This document shows, one piece after another, positions 26,031-34,145 of a stretch of DNA of 34,145 bases. Each line of letters opens with the position of its first letter. Positions within the stretch are counted from its first letter, which is position 1. This stretch comes from Streptomyces sp. NRRL F-4489. GTDB lineage: Bacteria > Actinomycetota > Actinomycetes > Streptomycetales > Streptomycetaceae. Under the pieces are notes generated by a model. It searched no databases, was not told the DNA's origin, and worked only from the letters and a program-made list of their open reading frames with translations. The translations under genes were made by a program, and so were the position numbers. The stretch lies in NCBI RefSeq assembly GCF_001509485.1, contig NZ_LLZI01000260.1, forward strand, positions 1-34,145, given 5' to 3'.

Positions 26031-27449
26031 TCAGTCGGTGTACTCCACCGTGATCGGGGCGGTGTTGTTCGTCAGGTCCGGGTCCGGGTGCCTCGGATCG
26101 GGTTCCACGTAGACCGAGCCCTTCGCGCCCTCGACGCGCTTGGCGATGCGGACCCGGAGGACGGGATCGATGCTGGTGGAACCGGGGCACGAAACCTTGC
26201 GGCTCGCCCGGTCGCTGTACTCGCAGAAGAGGAGATCGCCCGACTCCCCCTCGCGGTGGCCCTCCACGACGACGCCCTCCGGGAGGGTGAACTGCTTTAC
26301 GCCGTCGGAGAAGCCGTCCACGTCCACCACGTCGAGGCTGATCTCCTCGCCCACCGCGCCCTTGATGGTGAAGGCGTCGGCCTGCATGTCGTAGGTGCGG
26401 GTGGTGATGAACCGGAAGGTCCCAGAGGAATGCCCGGCGCGGGAGTAGGGGGAGTAGTCACCGCCGTCGGCCGGGCGGAAGCCGAGTGCCGGGCCGGTTC
26501 CCCGGGGGGCCGAGTCGGGCAGCTGGGCGCGGACGGGGGTGTCGCGGGCGGGGTAGAGGCTGTAGGTGATCAGTCCCTGCCTGCCGGTCGGGGTGGTGGT
26601 GGCCGTGAACGGCCGGTCGGTCTCGTACGCGGTACCGGCCGGCAGCGGGCCGGGGAGGGTGCACACCGCCTTCGTCGGTGCGTCGGCCTTGTCGTAGCGG
26701 CAGTTGCGGTACTGCCTGCGCAGCGTCGCCTGGCCCGTGACGTCCACGACGACGTTGAGGTCGCCCTGGATGCCGGTGTCCCCTTCGTTGCGGAAGGCGG
26801 GCGTCACCGCCACGTCGGAGCCGGGGGCCACGCCGCCCCGGCCCCGGGTGACGCGTGCGGTGACGAAGGGCGTGCCGATGACCACCTGGGTGGTGTGGTG
26901 GATGGTGGGGGCGTTGGTGCTGCTGACGGTGACGTCGATATGGCCGGCCGGGCCCTTCGGCGCCTTGCTCCACGGTGACATGGTGAACAGCCGTAGCTTC
27001 GCGTCCCAACCGACTTTGATGTTCTTCGGGGCGCAGGTGAGGAGAGCGCCGGAGCGCTTGCAGCCCAGGTCCCGATTCACATTCGCGGTGTGGAACGTCA
27101 CGGCCTTCGCGGCGGAGAAGTCGACCGTCACCTTGATGTTCTCCGCCGCCGCCGGCCCGCTGCCCGGGGAACGCCGGCTCGCCGCCAGATTGACGTAATA
27201 GAAGTAATACGGGTCGGACGGCAAGCTGGAGCTGTCGGCGCCGCCGGCGTCCGACTCCGTGTCCTGGCGGACGTAGGTGGTGTCCAGGGTGTCCTGGAAC
27301 GACAGCTTCACCCCTTGGGCGTCCGGGTCCGCATCGGTCGACCCCGCCGCCCCGCAGGCCACCGCCGAACCACCGAGCACTGCCACCAGGACGGCGGCCG
27401 ACCCGGCCCCAACCGCACGCCGCCGCCCACCCGTTCGAGAATCCGTCAT
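26031..27449 (-). CDS. Secreted beta-rich lipoprotein of unknown function
   Basis: 472 residues. Arg-rich N-terminus (GGRRR), hydrophobic segment and AVAC at 29-32 suggest a signal peptide with lipidation at Cys32; the -3 residue is Ala, not Leu, so the lipobox is imperfect. The mature part is Ser/Thr/Gly-rich with repeated short beta-like stretches, several Cys residues and the ending DPDLTNNTAPITVEYTD, typical of immunoglobulin-like adhesive or CARDB-type domains. No enzyme motif was seen. It converges on the winged-helix gene with a 33-bp gap. Start ATG 27449 has only a weak ribosome binding site. Confidence 0.75.
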   Translation of the reverse strand: MTDSRTGGRRRAVGAGSAAVLVAVLGGSAVACGAAGSTDADPDAQGVKLSFQDTLDTTYVRQDTESDAGGADSSSLPSDPYYFYYVNLAASRRSPGSGPAAAENIKVTVDFSAAKAVTFHTANVNRDLGCKRSGALLTCAPKNIKVGWDAKLRLFTMSPWSKAPKGPAGHIDVTVSSTNAPTIHHTTQVVIGTPFVTARVTRGRGGVAPGSDVAVTPAFRNEGDTGIQGDLNVVVDVTGQATLRRQYRNCRYDKADAPTKAVCTLPGPLPAGTAYETDRPFTATTTPTGRQGLITYSLYPARDTPVRAQLPDSAPRGTGPALGFRPADGGDYSPYSRAGHSSGTFRFITTRTYDMQADAFTIKGAVGEEISLDVVDVDGFSDGVKQFTLPEGVVVEGHREGESGDLLFCEYSDRASRKVSCPGSTSIDPVLRVRIAKRVEGAKGSVYVEPDPRHPDPDLTNNTAPITVEYTD

Positions 27450-27639
27450 GCATCGTCAGACTCGCGCGGGGCGCCGGACGGTTGCCGAGGGGCGGACACG
27501 GTAGGGCAACGGGGTGGTCACGGGGTGGCGGCCTCTGCCTCGGCGTCGTCAACTCCTCGGATGTGGAGGGACGTTTGCCGTGATCTCTCAGTATCGTAGC
27601 CGTGGCGGTGCGTTACATCAGGGAGCTGGAGGTGCGCTC

Positions 27640-27909
27640 ATGGCCCGTACGTGGGAAGCCGATCCATCGGCCTTATTCGTCAAACGGCTGGGGAAGTCCG
27701 CGGCGGAACTGGGTCACTCCCAGGGCCGGGACGAGTGCCCGGACATCTGGCAGCTCAGCAACGGCGATATCGCCGTCATCGGCCGCGATCTGACCGACGC
27801 CTACGCCCCGCGCCTGCCCGACGGCGTAACGCTGGGAGCCGGGGAACGCCTCGTCGTCATCCCGGGCAGCATGCTCAGCGCGGCGAAGCCGGACATCGCC
27901 GATGCGTGA
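27640..27909 (+). CDS. Small actinobacterial protein coupled to a DUF6879 gene
   Basis: 89 residues from ATG 27640, with GGAGG 7 nt upstream. I recognise it as a type often found with DUF6879 genes, but it has no known function. Features: DPSALFVKRLGKSAAELG, then CPDIWQLSNGDIAVIGRDLT and a conserved-looking RLVVIPGSMLSAAKPDI near the end. No signal peptide or membrane segment. It overlaps the next gene by 8 bp (ATGCGTGA), a strong sign of coupled expression. Confidence 0.85.
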   Translation: MARTWEADPSALFVKRLGKSAAELGHSQGRDECPDIWQLSNGDIAVIGRDLTDAYAPRLPDGVTLGAGERLVVIPGSMLSAAKPDIADA

Positions 27910-28525
27910 CCTCCACCGCCCCGCGCTGCCCGCCGAGCGCGGGGAGCGGCTCAGCAGCGAGGAATACCGGCGGGATTTCCGTGCCCGGGACGCCTCAATC
28001 CGCGACGGCGAGTCCTGGAAGCTGGAGCGGCTCCAGCACTTCGAGGAGGTGGGGAGTCCGGCACGGGACGCGTTGCGGCGCGGGGACTGGGCGGCGGTGC
28101 TGCGCCATCTCGAGGAGGGCCGGGAGAGCCTGCGCGGGATCCAGGCGGACGAGGAGGCCCGCGGCTCGGTGTTCCACCGGGTGCGGGTGGTGGAGGAGCC
28201 GCTGACGCCGTATCTGCAGTACGAGCTGCATTCGCTGCGGATCAGTGCCGAGTACGGGGAGCGGGTGCGGGTCCTGTCCGCCAAGGAGGTCGCGGCGGAC
28301 GAGGCCGGCGGGCTGCTGCCGGAGCTGACGATTCAGGACGGCAAGGTGCTCTTCAAGGTTCTCTACACCGAGGACGGGGCACCGGACGGGGCGATCCGCT
28401 TCACCGATCCCGGGATCGTCGCCCCGTGGACGGCGTACGTGCAAAGCGCCTACGCGGCCGCGGAGGACATCGCGTCGTACTTCGACCGTGTCGTCGCGCC
28501 GCTGCCGCCGCCCCCGGCGGCCTGA
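27902..28525 (+). CDS. DUF6879-family protein
   Basis: 207 residues. The conserved DUF6879 centre is visible: FHRVRVVEEPLTPYLQYELH, followed by RVRVLSAKEVA, and a C-terminal half with LTIQDGKVLFKVLY. Function unknown; family members in actinobacteria often sit next to HTH regulators, small proteins or STAND ATPases. Its start lies in the 3' end of the small gene before it. A STAND ATPase gene begins 166 nt later on the same strand. The protein ends in a Pro/Ala run. Predicted cytosolic. Confidence 0.85.
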   Translation: MRDLHRPALPAERGERLSSEEYRRDFRARDASIRDGESWKLERLQHFEEVGSPARDALRRGDWAAVLRHLEEGRESLRGIQADEEARGSVFHRVRVVEEPLTPYLQYELHSLRISAEYGERVRVLSAKEVAADEAGGLLPELTIQDGKVLFKVLYTEDGAPDGAIRFTDPGIVAPWTAYVQSAYAAAEDIASYFDRVVAPLPPPPAA

Positions 28526-28691
28526 CCGGGAAGGACGTAGCGATCGGTATGCCGGCGGACGCCAGCGGATGGTCCGGGGACGCGGCCAACGATGTCTCCG
28601 GGACGTCCCGTGACGTCGTGCAGGCCGGGAGCGTCTCCGGCGGCATTCATTCCACGGGGCGGCGGAGGGGGCGGGCCGTGCGCCGGGGACC

Positions 28692-30956
28692 GTGCCCCGG
28701 CAGCTCCCCGCGGACGTGCCGGCGTTCGTCAACCGGACGGCCGAGCTGGGGCAGTTGAACGCCGTCCTGACGGGGCGGGGCGGCGGGCAGGTCGTGGTGT
28801 CCGTGCACGTGGTGGCCGGTACGGCCGGGGCGGGCAAGACCTCGCTCGTCCTGCACTGGGCCCACCAGGTCAAGGACCGCTTCCCCGACGGGCAGCTGTT
28901 CGTGAATCTGCGGGGCTACGATCCGCGCGAGCCGGTCACCGCCGAGCAGGCGCTGCGCGGCTTCCTGCGGGCGCTCGGGGTGGCGGCGGGCGACGTACCG
29001 CGGGACGTGGACGACGCGGCCGCGCTGTACCGCTCCCTGCTCGCGGACCGCCGGATGCTCATCGTGCTGGACAACGCCGCCACGGTCGGCCAGGTCCGGC
29101 CGCTGCTGCCCGGCAGCGGGGACAGCCTCGTCCTGGTGACCAGCCGCAACCGCCTGGCCGGCCTGACCGTGCGCGACGGCGCGCGCCGGATCACGCTCGG
29201 CACGCTGCCCGAGCCGGAAGCCGTCGCCCTGCTGCGGGCCGTCACCCAGGACTACCGGCCGGGGGACGACCCGGATCAGCTGACCGAGCTGGCGCGGCTG
29301 TGCGCGCACCTCCCGCTCGCCCTGCGGATAGCGGCCGAGCGCGCCGCCAGCCACCCGCACTTGAGCCTGGACGACCTGCTGGCCGATCTGCACGACGAGT
29401 CCGCGCTCTGGGACGCGCTCAGTACCGGCATCGATGACGAGGCCGAGGCGGTGCGGACGGTCTTCGCCTGGTCCTACCGCGCACTGCCGCCGCACTCCGG
29501 CACCCTCTTCCGGCTTCTCGGGCTGCACCCGGGGCCGGAATTCGGGCTGCCCGCGGCCGCCGCGCTCGCGGGCCTCGGCCTCGGACGCGCCCGGCAGCTC
29601 CTCGACGACCTCGTCGGCGCCCACCTGCTGGAGCAGACCGGGCCCGACCGCTACCAGTTCCACGATCTGCTGCGCGCCTACGCCGCCGACCAGGCGCACG
29701 ACGAGGAACCGGCCGAGGAGCGGGAAGCCGCCCTGCGGCGCGTCCTGGACTGGTACCTGCACACCGCGGACGCGGCGCAGACCTGGCTCCAGCCCGGCGA
29801 GGAGCACCTGCCGCTCCCCCGGTCCACCACACCCCTGCCGCCACTGGCCTTCGCCGACTACGACGCCGCCGCCGACTGGGCGGAACGCGAACGCCCCACT
29901 TTCCCCCACCTCGTACGCGCCGCGGCCGCGGCCGGACTCCACCGGCACGCCTGGCAGCTGACCGCCACCGCCTGGAACGCGCTGGCGGCTTCGGCCGCGC
30001 ACGCCGACTGGCTCGGTTTCGCCCACCTCGGCCTGGCGTCGGCCGAGCGGGCGGACGACACCGACGGGCAGCTGCTGCTGCTCAACCAGCTCGGCATGTC
30101 GTACCGGTCCGTGAATCAACTCGGCCCTGCCGCCGACCACTTGGGCCGCGCCCTCGATCTCGCCCGCGCCACCGGGAAGCGGATGGACGAGGCACACGCG
30201 CTCAATCTCCTCGGACTGCTCCATCTGCGCACCCGCCGGCTCGACGCCGCCGCCGCCGACTTCACGCAGGCCCTCGGCATCTTCCGCGCCGTCCGCGACG
30301 CGGGCGGGGAACACTGGGCCGCCACCACCCTCTCCAACCTCGCCGGAACCCATCTGGAAGCCGGGCGCCTCCAGGAAGCGGACGCGGCGGTACGCGCCGC
30401 CCTCACCGCACACCGCGCCTTGGAGAACCAGCAGAGCATCGGCAACGCCCTGTGGCTCACCGCCCGGCTCCACCACGAACGGGACGAGCACGCCTCGGCC
30501 CGGGCGGCCCTCGACGAGGCCCTCGGTGTCGCGCTCGGCCTGCGCAATCGCGGGCTGGAAGGCTTCTGGCTGCTCACCCTGGGCGATGTGCAGCGCGACA
30601 CCGGGCAGTACGGCGACGCGCTGGCCTCCTTCCAGCGGTCGGCCATGCTCCACCGGCGCCTCGGCGACCGCAGCCGCGAGGCGCTGGCCTGGCGCGGTAC
30701 GGGGCGGACGTACGCCGCACTGGGCCGCCCCGGCGAGGCCGCCGGCTTCCACCGGCGCGCCGCCGCCGCCCACCGCGACCTTGGGGACGCGTGGCAACTC
30801 GCCGTCGAACTGGACTGCCTGGCCGCCGCCGTCTCCCCGGCGGACCCCGAGGCGGCCCGCGTCCACTGGACCGAGGCCCTGTCGCACCTCACCCCGTACA
30901 CCGACCCCCGGGCCACGGCCCTGCGCAGGCGGGTGGCGGGGCAGTTGGGGTCGTAG
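28692..30956 (+). CDS. STAND (NB-ARC) ATPase with TPR domain, no DNA-binding domain
   Basis: 754 residues in AfsR/SARP-like arrangement but lacking an N-terminal HTH-BTAD part. Walker A GTAGAGKT (43-50), Walker B RMLIVLDNAA (121-130), the VLVTSRNRLAGL sensor stretch, CAHLPLALRIAAE (GLPL-like) and FHDLLRAYAAD (winged-helix/MHD region) define the NB-ARC module. About eight tetratricopeptide-like repeats (from about residue 435) complete it. Such proteins are molecular switches in regulation or defence. GTG 28692 is the first usable start after an in-frame TGA at 28611, and its ribosome binding site is poor. In the 166-bp gap I see no other gene; the 69-codon frame from 28549 runs into this gene out of frame. 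Confidence 0.88.
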   Translation: MPRQLPADVPAFVNRTAELGQLNAVLTGRGGGQVVVSVHVVAGTAGAGKTSLVLHWAHQVKDRFPDGQLFVNLRGYDPREPVTAEQALRGFLRALGVAAGDVPRDVDDAAALYRSLLADRRMLIVLDNAATVGQVRPLLPGSGDSLVLVTSRNRLAGLTVRDGARRITLGTLPEPEAVALLRAVTQDYRPGDDPDQLTELARLCAHLPLALRIAAERAASHPHLSLDDLLADLHDESALWDALSTGIDDEAEAVRTVFAWSYRALPPHSGTLFRLLGLHPGPEFGLPAAAALAGLGLGRARQLLDDLVGAHLLEQTGPDRYQFHDLLRAYAADQAHDEEPAEEREAALRRVLDWYLHTADAAQTWLQPGEEHLPLPRSTTPLPPLAFADYDAAADWAERERPTFPHLVRAAAAAGLHRHAWQLTATAWNALAASAAHADWLGFAHLGLASAERADDTDGQLLLLNQLGMSYRSVNQLGPAADHLGRALDLARATGKRMDEAHALNLLGLLHLRTRRLDAAAADFTQALGIFRAVRDAGGEHWAATTLSNLAGTHLEAGRLQEADAAVRAALTAHRALENQQSIGNALWLTARLHHERDEHASARAALDEALGVALGLRNRGLEGFWLLTLGDVQRDTGQYGDALASFQRSAMLHRRLGDRSREALAWRGTGRTYAALGRPGEAAGFHRRAAAAHRDLGDAWQLAVELDCLAAAVSPADPEAARVHWTEALSHLTPYTDPRATALRRRVAGQLGS

Positions 30957-30979
30957 GCACGTACGGCTGGCGCGCCGGT

Positions 30980-31726
30980 TCAGGAAGGGGCGCCGGTCAG
31001 GATTTCGACCTTGCCGGTGTCGAGCGAGTAGTAGGCGCCGACCACGGCGAGGGCGCCCTTTTTGACGAGGGGGGCGAGGTCCCGGTTGGCGCGGAGGTCG
31101 GTGGCGGTCAGCTTCACCTGGGCGCGGGCCATGGTCTCGACGGGGTCGGCGCCGCCTTGCCGGGCGGCCTGCTCGTACGCCGGCTGCAGGGCCTTGGTGA
31201 TCGCCTGGAGGTTGCCGGACAGCGGTTTGCCGTCACGGATGGACGTGTACGCCGCCTTGACGGCGCCGCAGTGCTGGTGGCCGAGCACCATGAGGAGCGG
31301 GGTGCCGCTGGTCAGGGGCCCGTACTCGGCGGAACCGGTGACCACCGGGCCGACGGCTTCCCCGCCCGTGCGCAGCACGTACAGGTCGCCCAGGCCGGTA
31401 TCGAAGAGGAGTTCCGGCGGCACGCGGGAGTCGATGCACGAGAGGATCGCCCCGAAAGGCTTCTGCTGCTGGGACACGAACTGGCGCCGGTCCGGGTCCC
31501 GGTCGGGGTGCTGGAGGTTTCCGCTCACCCAGCGCTTGTTGCCTTCCATCAGTCTCGTGAAGGCCGCGGCAGGGGTACTCGGGCTCGGGCTCGGGCTCGG
31601 GCTCGGCGACGTGGTGGCCGATGCCTGGGCGGTCCTTGTCGACGAGCACCCTGTGAGGGCGGCCGCGGCACTCGCAAGGCCGCCGGCGAGAAGCGTTCGA
31701 CGGTCGAGACGTCCTCCTCTGTCCAT
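30980..31726 (-). CDS. Tat-exported lipoprotein beta-carbonic anhydrase
   Basis: 248 residues. Interconverts CO2 and bicarbonate. The signal peptide combines a twin-arginine motif (DRRTLL, 8-13) with a lipobox ending at Cys27 (LTGC), so export of the folded zinc protein and anchoring outside the membrane are predicted. A Ser-Pro repeat (about 40-51) forms a spacer to the enzyme domain. Zinc and catalytic residues: Cys97, Asp99 and Arg101 in SCIDSRVPP, His150 and Cys153 in GHQHCG. ATG 31726 has AGGG 9 nt before it. It ends 23 bp from the STAND gene on the opposite strand. Confidence 0.92.
   Translation of the reverse strand: MDRGGRLDRRTLLAGGLASAAAALTGCSSTRTAQASATTSPSPSPSPSPSTPAAAFTRLMEGNKRWVSGNLQHPDRDPDRRQFVSQQQKPFGAILSCIDSRVPPELLFDTGLGDLYVLRTGGEAVGPVVTGSAEYGPLTSGTPLLMVLGHQHCGAVKAAYTSIRDGKPLSGNLQAITKALQPAYEQAARQGGADPVETMARAQVKLTATDLRANRDLAPLVKKGALAVVGAYYSLDTGKVEILTGAPS
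31578..31607. repeat. Hexanucleotide tandem repeat inside the carbonic anhydrase gene
   Basis: CTCGGG is repeated four times (31578-31601), followed by CTCGGC. Read in frame on the minus strand it encodes the Ser-Pro spacer behind the lipid anchor. Slippage would alter spacer length by two residues per unit without frameshift. Confidence 0.9.
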
Positions 31727-31886
31727 CGGTCGTCGTCCCTTTCGATGCCGCTCGGACACGCCACTGCCCCTGACCGGCACATTGTCCAGCCGGATGGGGG
31801 CGACCTGGCGGCAGGCGCGAGCGGGCGCGGGCCCCGTTGCCACAGACGGCCCACAGTTGTCAGTGCGGTGCGCTTCACTGGCCGCC

Positions 31887-32702
31887 ATGGAGCTCACGCA
31901 AGCCGCCCTCAACGACCTGCTGGACCAGCTCGGCCCGGCGGGCGGCCACCTCTACCTGCCCGGCGACCTGGACCCGGAGGAGCTGACCGACCTGCTCACC
32001 GACCGGTACGGCGCCCCGCGCACCCTCGTGCTCGACGGCCGCACCGATCCGGCGGTCGACGCGTCCAGGGGCGCGGCGCTCCTCTCGCCCTTCGGCGACC
32101 GGGCCGTGACGCTACGGGCCTGGGCGTACGGGGATCAGTGGGTCGGCGCGGGGACGACGCGGGATGCCGAGGGGGGCGAGCGGGCGGTGCTGGCGGTCGC
32201 GCGCAGGGAGGTGCCGGGAGCCTGGGCGGTCGCACCGCGTGACGGCGAGGAAGAGGACGCTGACTGGGTGGGGCGGCTGCGAGGGATCACCGGGTGGGCG
32301 GAGGCCGCCCGGCGGCCGGATGTGGACTGGGTGGGGATGGAGTCGCGGCTGGGCACCGCGCTGCCAGGCGACTACAAGCGCATGGTGGAGACGTTCGGCG
32401 CGGGTGCCTTCGACGCGTTTCTGGACCTGCGCCAGGAGCCGAGGACGGGTCCGAGGGCGGACGGGCTGCTGATCTGGGCGGGGACGGAGCACGAGGAGCT
32501 GTACTGCTGGCGGGTCGAGGGCGACGATCCCGACCGTTGGCCCGTGGTGGTCCGTTCCTTCGATGACGGGGATGTCCGCTTCGACTGCGGGGCCGCGGAG
32601 TTCGTGTGCCGGGTGCTCGTCGACCCGGAGCACCCTTTTACGATGGCCCGCTATTTCGGTACGCACTGGTTCATGAACTACCGGACGGGTCAGTCAATAT
32701 GA
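31887..32702 (+). CDS. SMI1/KNR4 (SUKH) family protein
   Basis: 271 residues. The SUKH signature is in the middle: VGMESRLGTALPGDYKRMVE and FGAGAFDAFLDL, then LLIWAGTEHEELYCWRVEG. The N-terminal 120 residues are an extra region, with LYLPGDLDPEELTDLLTDRYG, that I cannot assign. SUKH proteins often serve as immunity partners of contact-dependent toxins, but no toxin gene is visible here. No clear ribosome binding site precedes ATG 31887. The stop overlaps the start of the next gene by 4 bp (ATGA), so both form one transcription unit, divergent from the carbonic anhydrase gene. Confidence 0.88.
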   Translation: MELTQAALNDLLDQLGPAGGHLYLPGDLDPEELTDLLTDRYGAPRTLVLDGRTDPAVDASRGAALLSPFGDRAVTLRAWAYGDQWVGAGTTRDAEGGERAVLAVARREVPGAWAVAPRDGEEEDADWVGRLRGITGWAEAARRPDVDWVGMESRLGTALPGDYKRMVETFGAGAFDAFLDLRQEPRTGPRADGLLIWAGTEHEELYCWRVEGDDPDRWPVVVRSFDDGDVRFDCGAAEFVCRVLVDPEHPFTMARYFGTHWFMNYRTGQSI

Positions 32703-33090
32703 CGGGTCATCGGGCGGGTGACCTGGCGGCGTCGGGGTTGTGGGCGCGGGCGCTGGGCCGGGAGGCCGGGCGGGTGCGGGGGTGGCTGGAGGCCGGGGAG
32801 TGGCGGCCTGGCGGGGCGGACCGGGCGGCGGTGGGGGCCGTGCTGGGGAGGCTCGCGGCGCCGCTGCCCGCTCTCCGGCTCCGGCCGGGGCGGCGGACGG
32901 GGCGGACGGACCGCCGACCGCGGCGGGTGAGGCGCTGCTTCCCGAGTTGATCGCGCTGTTCACCGCGCTGGCCTCGGCGGGTCCGCCCGGAACCGTTCCG
33001 CGCACGCCGCCGGTCGAGCCGTGGCAGGTCCGGTACGCGGGCCGCTTCCGCCGTTACGGCCGGCCCGCACGAGCGGGGTCACCCTGGTGA
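32699..33090 (+). pseudogene. Gene with apparent frameshift downstream of the SUKH gene
   Basis: From ATG 32699 the frame reads naturally (AGDLAASGLWARALGREAGR, EWRPGGADRAAVGAVLGRLA) to about 32885, then turns into an Arg-rich shadow and stops at 32950. The neighbouring frame takes over with natural protein (GEALLPELIALFTALASAG, VEPWQVRYAGRFRRYGRPAR) and stops at 33090. Joining them needs a -1 shift near 32875-32895 and gives about 130 residues. Either a base was lost (mutation or sequencing error in a GC-rich tract) or frameshifting is programmed. I do not recognise the family; coupling to the SUKH gene by ATGA suggests a joint role. Confidence 0.65.
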
Positions 33091-33123
33091 CCCCAACTGC
33101 CCGCTGGCAGTGGGCAGTTGGGG
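33091..33123. terminator. Bidirectional terminator before ispE
   Basis: A perfect 12-bp stem (33091-33102 with 33112-33123) has a 9-nt loop. It starts directly behind the TGA at 33088-33090 and ends 5 bp from the ispE stop, so it serves both convergent transcripts. Confidence 0.8.
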
Positions 33124-33128
33124 ACCGT

Positions 33129-34082
33129 TCACGCCCCGCTGACGACCGTGGCCCCCGGTGCCGGGCCGGTGGTGGGGCGGGCGGTGCGGCAGGTGCCGGA
33201 GGTGCGGAGGGTGGTGGCGATGCGGTCGGCGTCCTCGGGGGTGGCGGCGAGGAAGGCAGTGGTGGGGCCGGAGCCGGAGACCAGGGCGGCGAGGGCGCCG
33301 GCGGCGGTGCCGGCGGTGAGGGTGGCCGCGAGGGAGGGGCGGAGGGAGAGGGCCGCGGGCTGGAGGTCGTTGTCCAGGGCGGCGGCGAGGGCGGCGGGGT
33401 CGCCGGTGCGGAGGGCGGCGAGGAGGGCCGGGGAGGGCTCGGGGTCGGGGATGTCGGCGGTGGTGGCGCCCTGGCCCGTGGCGTCGCGGAGGCGGTCGCA
33501 CTCCTTGTAGACGGCGGGGGTGGAGAGGCCGCCGTCGGCGACGGCGAAGACCCAGTGGAAGGTGCCGCCGACGGGGAGGGGTTCGAGGAGTTCGCCGCGG
33601 CCCCGGCCGAGGGCGGCGCCGCCGACCAGGCTGAAGGGGACGTCGCTGCCCAACTCGGCGCAGAGGGCGAGGAGTTCGTCCCGGCTGGTGTGCGTTCCCC
33701 AGAGGGTGTCGCAGGCCAGGAGGGCGGCGGCGGCGTCCGCGCTGCCGCCGGCCATCCCGCCGGCGACCGGGATGTCCTTGGCGATGTGGAGGTGGACGCG
33801 GGGCTCCAGGCCGTGGCGGGCGGCGAGCGCGGTGGCGGCGCGGGCGGCGAGGTTGGAGGCGTCCAGCGGCACCTGGTCGGCGTCCGGGCCGGAGCAGGTG
33901 AGGGTGAGGGTGTCGGCGGGGGTGGCCGTCACCTCGTCGTAGAGGCCGACCGCGAGGAAGACGTTGGCGAGGTCGTGGAAGCCGTCGGGGCGGCGGCCGC
34001 CGACCGCGAGCTGGACGTTGACCTTGGCGGGGACGCGGACGGTGACGGGGCCGGGGCGGCGGCCGGGCGCGGCGGCGGTCAT
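33129..34082 (-). CDS. ispE: 4-diphosphocytidyl-2-C-methyl-D-erythritol kinase
   Basis: GHMP kinase of the MEP pathway: phosphorylates CDP-ME on the way to isopentenyl diphosphate. Motifs: VPAKVNVQLAVGGRRPDGFH (the family's first Lys/Asn motif), the ATP loop PVAGGMAGGSADAAAALLA, and LVSGSGPTTAFL near the C-terminus. 317 residues from ATG 34082, which has AGGAG 9 nt upstream; the frame remains open to the window edge, where a short direct repeat (GGGGCGGGTCAC twice) lies, so an earlier start cannot be excluded. From memory, ispE is followed or preceded by ksgA in Streptomyces; that gene would lie outside this window. Confidence 0.95.
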   Translation of the reverse strand: MTAAAPGRRPGPVTVRVPAKVNVQLAVGGRRPDGFHDLANVFLAVGLYDEVTATPADTLTLTCSGPDADQVPLDASNLAARAATALAARHGLEPRVHLHIAKDIPVAGGMAGGSADAAAALLACDTLWGTHTSRDELLALCAELGSDVPFSLVGGAALGRGRGELLEPLPVGGTFHWVFAVADGGLSTPAVYKECDRLRDATGQGATTADIPDPEPSPALLAALRTGDPAALAAALDNDLQPAALSLRPSLAATLTAGTAAGALAALVSGSGPTTAFLAATPEDADRIATTLRTSGTCRTARPTTGPAPGATVVSGA

Positions 34083-34145
34083 CGGGCGGGCTCCTGGGGG
34101 GGTGCTTTCCACGGCGGGGGCGGGGCGGGTCACGGGGCGGGTCAC

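Noticed and set aside
28549..28758. 69-codon frame between the DUF6879 and STAND genes
   Set aside because: Runs into the STAND gene out of frame, has a poorly spaced ribosome binding site, and the latter half is Arg-rich shadow.
28647..30887. 746-codon open frame opposite the STAND ATPase
   Set aside because: Composition is a reverse-strand shadow; the + strand frame has Walker motifs and TPRs.

Overview
The window is high-GC actinobacterial DNA with strong third-position G/C bias, GTG starts and AGGAG-type ribosome binding sites. Gene content and order (glmU-prs-rplY-pth, ppc, fatty acid desaturase-tetR, tam/tamR, galTEK beside a sodium symporter, an ABC-F gene, ispE) match, from memory, a conserved core segment of a Streptomyces chromosome. 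No phage, transposase, CRISPR array or rRNA was seen.

Left part (1-9.6 kb): a NarL-type sensor kinase runs off the left edge. A double-HTH protein with a LAGLIDADG-like core follows and stops 6 nt before a tRNA-Gln(UUG) gene. Then comes a housekeeping row: glmU (UDP-GlcNAc), prs (PRPP), rplY (ribosomal protein L25/Ctc) and pth (peptidyl-tRNA hydrolase). ppc (anaplerosis) converges on pth across a strong hairpin.

Middle (9.6-23 kb): a desaturase-TetR operon sits behind a long palindromic operator. tam and its MarR-type regulator tamR are divergent and share a compact, probably leaderless promoter region. A NarL regulator gene overlaps the tamR stop. The Leloir genes galT-galE-galK are divergent from an SSS symporter that carries a small two-helix membrane protein gene directly behind it. 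A response regulator with a degenerate receiver and an ABC-F ATPase complete this part.

Right part (23-33 kb) looks accessory: a Uma2-type nuclease-fold protein convergent with an XRE-DUF397 pair; a winged-helix protein with a C-terminal zinc knuckle; a secreted lipoprotein; a coupled small protein-DUF6879 pair followed by a STAND (NB-ARC-TPR) ATPase; a Tat-dependent lipoprotein beta-carbonic anhydrase; a SUKH (SMI1/KNR4) protein; and a gene with an apparent frameshift. ispE at the right end returns to core genes.

The best candidates for poorly described biology are the HTH-LAGLIDADG protein at the tRNA, the DUF6879/small protein/STAND group, the symporter's small partner, and the receiver that has lost its phosphorylation site. 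All functional statements are inferred from sequence; no database search was possible.
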